In this document: piece after piece, positions 14,992 through 19,954 of the stretch | Layout: each line of letters begins with the position of its first letter | How positions within the stretch are numbered: the stretch's first letter is position 1 | Source of the DNA: Novosphingobium sp. | GTDB lineage: Bacteria > Pseudomonadota > Alphaproteobacteria > Sphingomonadales > Sphingomonadaceae | Length of the DNA stretch: 19,954 nt | Direction of reading: 5' to 3' | Assembly: GCA_028697875.1 (NCBI GenBank) | Contig: JAQVEQ010000025.1 | Span: 1 to 19,954, forward strand | The notes under the pieces: generated by a model | The model's database searches: none | What the model was told of the DNA's origin: nothing | What the model saw: only the letters and a program-made list of their open reading frames with translations | Position numbers and translations under genes: made by a program

Positions 14992-15915
14992 TCACTTGTC
15001 TTGGGATGGGGTGAGGAAACCGTGCATCGCCATCCAGGCGACGAACTGGTCGAGCATCAGGGTCGTGGTGGTATCCGGTCTGCCGAGGCCGAAGCCGTGT
15101 CCGCCCTTTTCGTAGGCGTGAACTTCGACCGGCCGTTTTGCTGCGCGCCAGGCGTTTGCGACGGCAAAGCCCTTGTTACCGAATAGCGGGTCGTCCATCG
15201 CCAGTGCATCGAACATCGGCGGGGCATCTTCCGGAACGGCTATTTCGGTCTGAGGACCATAGATATAGCCGAAGAAATCGGGGCGCTGTTCCGGTTGGCC
15301 TTTCATTACCGTGTCGAGCGCGGTGATCGCCCCGGCGGAAAAGCCGATCATCCCGACTCGATCTGGATCGACGTTCCATTCACCTGCCCGCGCGCGGACC
15401 ATGGCGAGGGCAGCAAGGCCATCCTCGGTTGCCGCAGGATCGAGCGTCCCGGGGTCGCCCGGAATTCCTGCGGCTCCTGCCGACATCGCCTTCATCATGA
15501 ACGGCATGAATTCCCTGTCGGCAGGCGGCGTTTCGAGCAGGCGATATTTCAACAGGAAGGCGGCGATGCCACGGTCGGCAAAGGCTTTGGCCACACGCCA
15601 GCCTTCGTTTTCCATTGCCAGCATCATGAAGCCGCCGCCCGGCGCGACGATTACGGCGGCACCGGTCGCCTTGCCTGGAGCAGGCAGGTAAGGCGTCAGG
15701 GTCGGGTGGGTGACGTTGCGCACCACCAGTTCGCGCCCCATGAACTGCGTCCAGTTTTCGCTCGATGCCTTGCCCGGGGTGTCCTTGCCGTAAAGCGGGA
15801 TGCCTTCGGGCTCGTCGGGCAGCGCAATTGCGGATGCAGCGGGTGTGGATGCCACGACCGGCGATGCCGCAAGCGCCATGGCAAGACCCAGTGCCGCGAA
15901 TAGACGTCCGATCAT
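14992..15915 (-). CDS. Secreted alpha/beta hydrolase (acyl/acetyl esterase type), rhamnose operon
   Basis: The protein has 307 residues from the ATG at 15915, preceded by GGAGAGG; an upstream in-frame start would add an Arg-rich leader overlapping the aldolase gene and is unlikely. A signal peptide (MIGRLFAALGLAMALAASPVVAS) indicates export. The alpha/beta-hydrolase fold shows an oxyanion loop APGGGF (91-96), nucleophile elbow GFSAG with Ser193, a candidate acid at Asp241/242, and His273 in EKGGHGFGL. Relatives act as carbohydrate acetyl or feruloyl esterases, so removal of O-acyl groups from rhamnose-containing glycans is a reasonable inference. It sits between the aldolase gene (25-base gap) and rhaI (7-base gap). 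A paralogue begins at 19548 in the divergent operon. Confidence 0.87.
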   Translation of the reverse strand: MIGRLFAALGLAMALAASPVVASTPAASAIALPDEPEGIPLYGKDTPGKASSENWTQFMGRELVVRNVTHPTLTPYLPAPGKATGAAVIVAPGGGFMMLAMENEGWRVAKAFADRGIAAFLLKYRLLETPPADREFMPFMMKAMSAGAAGIPGDPGTLDPAATEDGLAALAMVRARAGEWNVDPDRVGMIGFSAGAITALDTVMKGQPEQRPDFFGYIYGPQTEIAVPEDAPPMFDALAMDDPLFGNKGFAVANAWRAAKRPVEVHAYEKGGHGFGLGRPDTTTTLMLDQFVAWMAMHGFLTPSQDK

Positions 15916-15940
15916 GTGCCTCTCCACCCGGTCATGCGGG

Positions 15941-18052
15941 TCAGCGCGTAAATGCCTGCGCGTTGCCCGCATCGACATTGATCATGTTGCCGGTCGATTT
16001 TGCCGAAGCATCGCCAGCAAGGAAATAGACCGCTTCGGCGATGTCTTCCGGCAGCACGTCGCGCTTCAGCATCGAGCGCTGGCGGTAGTGTTCCTCCAGT
16101 TCCCGGCCCGGGTCGATCCCGTGGGCCCCGGCGCGTTCCTTGCGCCAGTCACCGTCCCAGATCTTCGATCCGCGGATCACCGCATCGGGGTTTACCGTGT
16201 TGACGCGAATGCCCGAAGGCGCGCCTTCGAGCGCGAGACAGCGGGCGAGGTGGTTCGCCGCCGCCTTGGCCGAGGCATAGGCGCTGGCGTTGGTCGCCGC
16301 CGCCACGCCGTTCTTCGAACCGATGAAGACGATGCTGGCCCCGCCTTGATCCTTCATCCGCTTCATCAGCGGGAAGGCTGAACGGGCGGTGAGGAAATAC
16401 CCTTGTGCCAGGACGTCGTAATTGCGGTGCCACAGTTCAACCGTGGTTTCCTCGATCGGGGCGGACGAAGCAATGCCGGCATTGGCGACCAGCACGTCGA
16501 GCCCGCCGAATTGACGCGCACATTCGTCGAACGCGGCCTGGACCTGCGCTTCGTCGGTCACATCGCACACAGTCGCGCGGACCACGTCCTTGCCGAACTG
16601 CTTGGCGAACCCGGCGCACACTTCCTCCACCGTATCGGCGGCGCGGTCGGCCAGCATGACGCAGGCCCCTTCGGCCAGCAGCCGTGCGGCAGTGGCTGCA
16701 CCGATCCCGCCGGCCCCGCCAGTGATCAGCGCGATGCGCCCGACCATCGGCTTGGGCGCGGGCATGCGCTGGAGCTTGGCTTCCTCGAGCAGCCAGTATT
16801 CGATGTCGAAGGCTTCCTGCTCGTCGAGCGCGACATAGTCGCCGATCGCCTCGGCCCCGCGCATCACGTTGATCGCGTTGAGGTAGAATTCCCCGGCAAG
16901 GCGAGCGGTGGTCTTGTCGGTCGCGAAAGTGATGCGGCCGACGCCCGGCACCAAGACCACGACCGGGTTGGCATCGCGCATCGCCGGGCTGTTTGGCCGT
17001 TTGCAACGTTCGTAATATGCCGCGTAGAGATCGCGGTAGTCGGCGATCTTCTGCGCAAGATAGGCATCGTCCTGCAATTTCGCCGGATCGAGTGTGAGCG
17101 GTGCGATCTTGGTGCGCAGGAAGTGATCGGGGCAGCTCGTGCCCAGCGCCGCCAGCCGTTCGAAGTGGGCCGAGCAGACGAATTCCATCGTCGCCGCATC
17201 GTCCGAATAGTGGCCGAGCTTGCGGCGTGCGCCGGTCATCAGCCCGCGCAGGCGGGGCATCAAGTCAGCTACGATGGCGGCGCGGTCCTGGCTGGGAGAA
17301 AGGACCGCGCCGCCAAAGGCCGGTGCCCCGGCAAGCTTGGAGTTGAGGTAGTCCGCCGCATCTGCGATGAGCTGGACCGTGTGGTCGTAACAAGCCCGGG
17401 CACTATCGCCCCAGCAGATGATCCCGTGCCCGGCGAGCATCACGCCTTCGAGCTGCGGATGCGCCGCGACATAGTCGCGCAGCTGCACGGCGAGCGTGTA
17501 GCCCGGCCGCTTCCAGCCGAGCCAGCCGATCTTTCCGCCCCAGATCTCCCGCGTCGCCGCCTCGCCGCCCGAGGAGGCCGCAAGCGCGATGATCGCGTCG
17601 GGATGGACGTGATCGACATGCCTGAACGGCAGCAGCGAATGCAGCGGGGTGTCGATCGAGGCCGCGCGGCCGTTGAGGTTGAAAGTGCAGTGCGGGAGGA
17701 AGCCGACCATCTTGTCGTCGTCCTGCTCGCCGCCGTAATGCCTCTCGAGGCCGAGAAGCTTTTCCTGGTAGAGGGTGGCGAAGCCGTCGAGCTTCATCGA
17801 GCCGATGTCGCCGCCCGAACCCTTGACCCACAGCACTTCGACCTCCCCGCCGGTGAGCGGGTCGGTCTCGACAATCTTGGCCGAAGTGTTGCCACCGCCG
17901 AAATTGGTCACCGTCAGGTCCGAGCCGAGCAGGTTTGAACGGTAGAGCAGCAGTTCGGCCTCGCTCTTGCCGGCGGCGGCCGATTCGTCCCAGCGATTCG
18001 CGGGAATGGCGAAAGGAATGGCCTCTCCGGCCAAGGGAGCGTGCATATTCAT
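15941..18052 (-). CDS. rhaD: Bifunctional rhamnulose-1-phosphate aldolase / lactaldehyde dehydrogenase (class II aldolase fused to SDR)
   Basis: The protein has 703 residues from the ATG at 18052; in-frame ATGs at 18082 and 18088 would extend it and one at 18046 would shorten it, and none has a clear ribosome site. Domain 1 (about 20-410) is a class II aldolase with the Zn-binding HVDHVHPDA and GHGIICWG motifs, cleaving L-rhamnulose-1-phosphate to dihydroxyacetone phosphate and L-lactaldehyde. Domain 2 (about 425-703) is a short-chain dehydrogenase with ITGGAGGIGAA cofactor loop, VANAG, catalytic Ser in IGSKNG and Tyr-x-x-x-Lys in SAYASAKAA, oxidising lactaldehyde to lactate. This fusion is typical of alphaproteobacterial, Bacillus and Bacteroides rhamnose pathways. 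It is cytoplasmic. It is the first gene of the minus-strand operon, transcribed away from the kinase gene. Confidence 0.94.
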   Translation of the reverse strand: MNMHAPLAGEAIPFAIPANRWDESAAAGKSEAELLLYRSNLLGSDLTVTNFGGGNTSAKIVETDPLTGGEVEVLWVKGSGGDIGSMKLDGFATLYQEKLLGLERHYGGEQDDDKMVGFLPHCTFNLNGRAASIDTPLHSLLPFRHVDHVHPDAIIALAASSGGEAATREIWGGKIGWLGWKRPGYTLAVQLRDYVAAHPQLEGVMLAGHGIICWGDSARACYDHTVQLIADAADYLNSKLAGAPAFGGAVLSPSQDRAAIVADLMPRLRGLMTGARRKLGHYSDDAATMEFVCSAHFERLAALGTSCPDHFLRTKIAPLTLDPAKLQDDAYLAQKIADYRDLYAAYYERCKRPNSPAMRDANPVVVLVPGVGRITFATDKTTARLAGEFYLNAINVMRGAEAIGDYVALDEQEAFDIEYWLLEEAKLQRMPAPKPMVGRIALITGGAGGIGAATAARLLAEGACVMLADRAADTVEEVCAGFAKQFGKDVVRATVCDVTDEAQVQAAFDECARQFGGLDVLVANAGIASSAPIEETTVELWHRNYDVLAQGYFLTARSAFPLMKRMKDQGGASIVFIGSKNGVAAATNASAYASAKAAANHLARCLALEGAPSGIRVNTVNPDAVIRGSKIWDGDWRKERAGAHGIDPGRELEEHYRQRSMLKRDVLPEDIAEAVYFLAGDASAKSTGNMINVDAGNAQAFTR

Positions 18053-18086
18053 GAGTGGCGCTGTAGCATTTCCCCTTTGCATAAAC

Positions 18087-18118
18087 AATCATTTTCGCTA
18101 ATAGGTAATCATTATCGC
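18087..18118. promoter_or_regulatory. Divergent promoter region with tandem 12-bp operator-like repeats
   Basis: The 95 bases between the two rhamnose operons are AT-rich against a GC-rich background. They contain AATCATTTTCGC (18087-18098) and AATCATTATCGC (18107-18118), 11 of 12 bases the same, in direct orientation and exactly 20 bases apart, close to two helical turns. Such spacing suits a dimeric regulator bound on one face of the DNA and controlling both directions. No regulator gene for rhamnose is in the window; DeoR-, LacI- and GntR-type regulators are known for such loci. Confidence 0.5.
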
Positions 18119-18147
18119 GTGAACATGTGCAATTTTGGGAGGTTGGA

Positions 18148-19551
18148 CTGACACAAGGCACCACCATCGTCGTCGATATCGGCAAGACGCTGGCCAAGGT
18201 GAGCCTGTGGTCGGCGGACGGGCGCATGCTAGACCGGCAGGCGCGCCCCAATACCGGTCCGGTGGAAGGCGGGATCGCCCGGCTCGACGCCGACGGGATC
18301 GCCGCCTGGCTGCCCAAGGCCATGGCGCGCTATGCCGACCATCCGGTCGGCGCGGTGGTGCCAGTGGCCCACGGCGCGGGCGTGGTGGCGCTCAAGCACG
18401 GTAACCTCGCCTTCCCACCTTACGACTACGAAGCCGAACCGCCCGCCGACGTCATGGCTGCCTACCGGGCCCAGCGCGACGCCTTTGCGCAAACCGGATC
18501 GCCCGCGCTGCCCGCCGGGCTCAATTTCGGTGCCCAGCTTCACTGGCAGGAAGAGCTGCACCCCAGCCTGCTCGACGGCGCTATGCTGCTCCCCTGGGCG
18601 CAGTACTGGGCCTGGGTCCTGTCCGGCACGGCAGTGAGCGAAGTGACCAGCCTCGGCTGCCATTCGGACCTCTGGTGTCCGGCGGACGGTACGTTCTCCC
18701 CCATGGCACAGCGCCGGGGCTGGGCCGACAAGTTCGCCCCGCTCGCCGGAGCGGGGGACGTCATCGGTACGCTGCGGCCCGGCCTCGCGAAGATGACCGG
18801 CCTGTCCGAATTCGTGCGCGTACATGCGGGCCTGCACGATTCCAACGCCGCCCTGCTCGCCGCGCGCGGCTTTCCCGAAATCGCGGGAAACGAGGCAACG
18901 GTCCTTTCCACCGGCACCTGGTTCATTGCCATGCGCCTGCCTGCCAGCCCGGTGGACACCGCCAGCCTGCCCGAAGCGCGCGACTGCCTCGTCAATGTCG
19001 ATGCCTATGGCCAGCCGGTGCCCTCCGCACGGTGGATGGGCGGGCGCGAGATCGAAACCCTGATCGAACTCGACACGCGCCAAGTCGACATCAAGCCCGA
19101 CCAGCCCGCACTGTTGGCCGCCGTGCCCGGCCTGCTGGAGGCAGGCACCCTCCTGCTACCCGGCTTCTCCCCCGGATTCGGCCCGTTTCCCAACGGCACA
19201 GGGCGCTGGGTCAACGCTCCGGAGGACTGGTACGCGCGCCGTGCCGCCGTCTGTCTCTATGCCGCGCTGGTCACCGACGCCTCGCTCGACCTGGTCGGAT
19301 CGCAGGATCGTCTGCTGGTCGAGGGCCGCTTTGCCGAGGCCGAAGTCTTCGTCCGCGCGCTTGCCGCATTGCGCCCGGATACGACGGTCTATGTCGCCAA
19401 CGCGCACAACGATGTCGCTTTCGGCGCGCTGCGCCTGATCGACCCGGCGCTGGAACCGGCCGGTGAACTGCGCCGCGTCGAACCGCTCGCCGGCGGCCTT
19501 TCCGCCTATCGCAACGCTTGGCGGACCGCCATGGAAAGTGTGCCCGCATGA
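18148..19551 (+). CDS. rhaK: L-rhamnulokinase-type FGGY sugar kinase
   Basis: The protein has 467 residues if it starts at the CTG at 18148, which has GGGAGG (18137-18142) five bases upstream. That places LTQGTTIVVDIGKTLAKVSL at the N terminus, as in FGGY kinases. An in-frame GTG at 18127 would add seven residues but has no ribosome site and would place the Shine-Dalgarno inside the gene; no ATG is available near. The ATPase-core landmarks are VDIGKTLAKV (phosphate 1), AGLHDSN with catalytic Asp231, and LSTGTWF (phosphate 2, 253-259). It would phosphorylate L-rhamnulose to L-rhamnulose-1-phosphate. The assignment to rhamnulose rather than fuculose or xylulose rests on the neighbours rhaI and rhaD. 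Its stop overlaps the start of the next esterase (ATGA). Confidence 0.88.
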   Translation: MTQGTTIVVDIGKTLAKVSLWSADGRMLDRQARPNTGPVEGGIARLDADGIAAWLPKAMARYADHPVGAVVPVAHGAGVVALKHGNLAFPPYDYEAEPPADVMAAYRAQRDAFAQTGSPALPAGLNFGAQLHWQEELHPSLLDGAMLLPWAQYWAWVLSGTAVSEVTSLGCHSDLWCPADGTFSPMAQRRGWADKFAPLAGAGDVIGTLRPGLAKMTGLSEFVRVHAGLHDSNAALLAARGFPEIAGNEATVLSTGTWFIAMRLPASPVDTASLPEARDCLVNVDAYGQPVPSARWMGGREIETLIELDTRQVDIKPDQPALLAAVPGLLEAGTLLLPGFSPGFGPFPNGTGRWVNAPEDWYARRAAVCLYAALVTDASLDLVGSQDRLLVEGRFAEAEVFVRALAALRPDTTVYVANAHNDVAFGALRLIDPALEPAGELRRVEPLAGGLSAYRNAWRTAMESVPA

Positions 19552-19954
19552 CCCGCTGGCTCGTCTTGCTCGCCGCGCTGTTCCTGCCATTGGCCGCACA
19601 AGCGCAGGAAGCCGCGCCGTCGCCCGAACAGGCGCTCGCCATTTCACTCGGCACCGGGCCGGTGCCCGGCGCGCTAGGGCCGGAGATGTGGAGCGGCAAG
19701 CCTGGCGACCTTTCCGTGCGCAACACCGTCGAGGCAACGCTGCTGCCGGTGCTGCCCGAGCGAGCCAATGCCACTGGCGAGGCCGCGATTATCGCGCCGG
19801 GCGGTGCGTTCTATACTCTGTCCTACGACCACGAGGGCACGCGCGTGGCCCACGCCCTGGCCGAGCGCGGGATCGCCGCCTTCGTCCTCAAGTACCGGGT
19901 GCGGCCCACCCCGCGCCAGATGCCCGAATTCGGCAAGGTCATGGTCAAACAGAT
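19548..19954 (+). CDS. Secreted alpha/beta hydrolase (esterase type), 3' end outside window
   Basis: The ATG at 19548 overlaps the kinase stop by four bases; 135 codons are visible and the frame runs off the right edge. A signal peptide (MTRWLVLLAALFLPLAAQAQ, cleavage near residue 20) indicates export. The oxyanion-loop segment IIAPGGAFYTLSYDHEG, followed by VAHALAERGIAAFVLKYR, closely parallels APGGGFMMLAMENEG and VAKAFADRGIAAFLLKYR of the esterase at 14992-15915, so the two are paralogues. The catalytic Ser and His would lie outside the window. The likely role is deacylation of rhamnose-bearing glycans; specificity is unknown. Confidence 0.85.
   Translation, partial: MTRWLVLLAALFLPLAAQAQEAAPSPEQALAISLGTGPVPGALGPEMWSGKPGDLSVRNTVEATLLPVLPERANATGEAAIIAPGGAFYTLSYDHEGTRVAHALAERGIAAFVLKYRVRPTPRQMPEFGKVMVKQ

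Noticed and set aside
16403..17938. 511-codon plus-strand open frame within the aldolase/dehydrogenase gene
   Set aside because: Antisense shadow of a clear two-domain enzyme; Arg/His-rich with no motif.
1..19954. CRISPR arrays, tRNA, rRNA or phage attachment sites
   Set aside because: Nothing with regular spaced repeats, cloverleaf-like sequence or conserved rRNA blocks was seen in reading the window.

Overview
The window looks like GC-rich chromosome or large-replicon DNA from an alphaproteobacterium, most likely a sphingomonad (Sphingobium/Novosphingobium/Sphingomonas type). This rests on the non-phosphorylating-entry L-rhamnose kinase pathway with a fused aldolase/dehydrogenase, secreted glycosidases and esterases beside catabolic genes, a PQQ dehydrogenase with an N-terminal heme c domain, and IS6/IS3-family debris. 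The genus is an inference from protein style, not from a search.

Layout. (1) 1-599: the 3' end of an FAD/NAD(P)-dependent oxidoreductase. (2) 610-1579: an IS6-family insertion sequence that has cut into an IS3-family orfA, of which only the first codons and one end remain. (3) 1580-9811: a promoter region with a perfect T-N11-A dyad, then a tightly coupled six-gene operon: bicupin, CitE/HpcH-type lyase, periplasmic quinohemoprotein dehydrogenase, AtuA/DUF1446 protein, FMN 2-hydroxyacid dehydrogenase and MFS transporter. Three junctions overlap by 4 nt. A convergent LysR regulator (9808-10668) closes this block. (4) 10700-10887: a small, multiply deleted relic of a GH51 alpha-L-arabinofuranosidase. 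(5) 10940-13378: a secreted GH78-like alpha-L-rhamnosidase on the minus strand. (6) 13489-13673: a second, diverged IS6-type left end and the stump of a gene. (7) 13674-19954: the L-rhamnose locus. The minus-strand operon is aldolase/dehydrogenase, secreted esterase, isomerase. The divergent plus-strand operon is rhamnulokinase and a second secreted esterase that runs off the window.

How the parts work together. The rhamnosidase would release L-rhamnose outside the cytoplasm, and the two exported alpha/beta hydrolases could remove acyl groups from rhamnose-bearing glycans. The isomerase, kinase and aldolase/lactaldehyde dehydrogenase then give dihydroxyacetone phosphate and lactate. No rhamnose transporter or TonB receptor is in view; the stump after rhaI may be what is left of one more operon gene.

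The six-gene operon is the least explained part. It has the logic of a pathway that oxidises an alcohol in the periplasm, imports the product, oxidises a 2-hydroxy acid and cleaves a C-C bond, but the substrate cannot be read from the sequence. Two IS6-type left ends in the same orientation bracket this operon, its regulator and the rhamnosidase (610 to about 13551), so the block may have arrived or been rearranged by IS6-type events.
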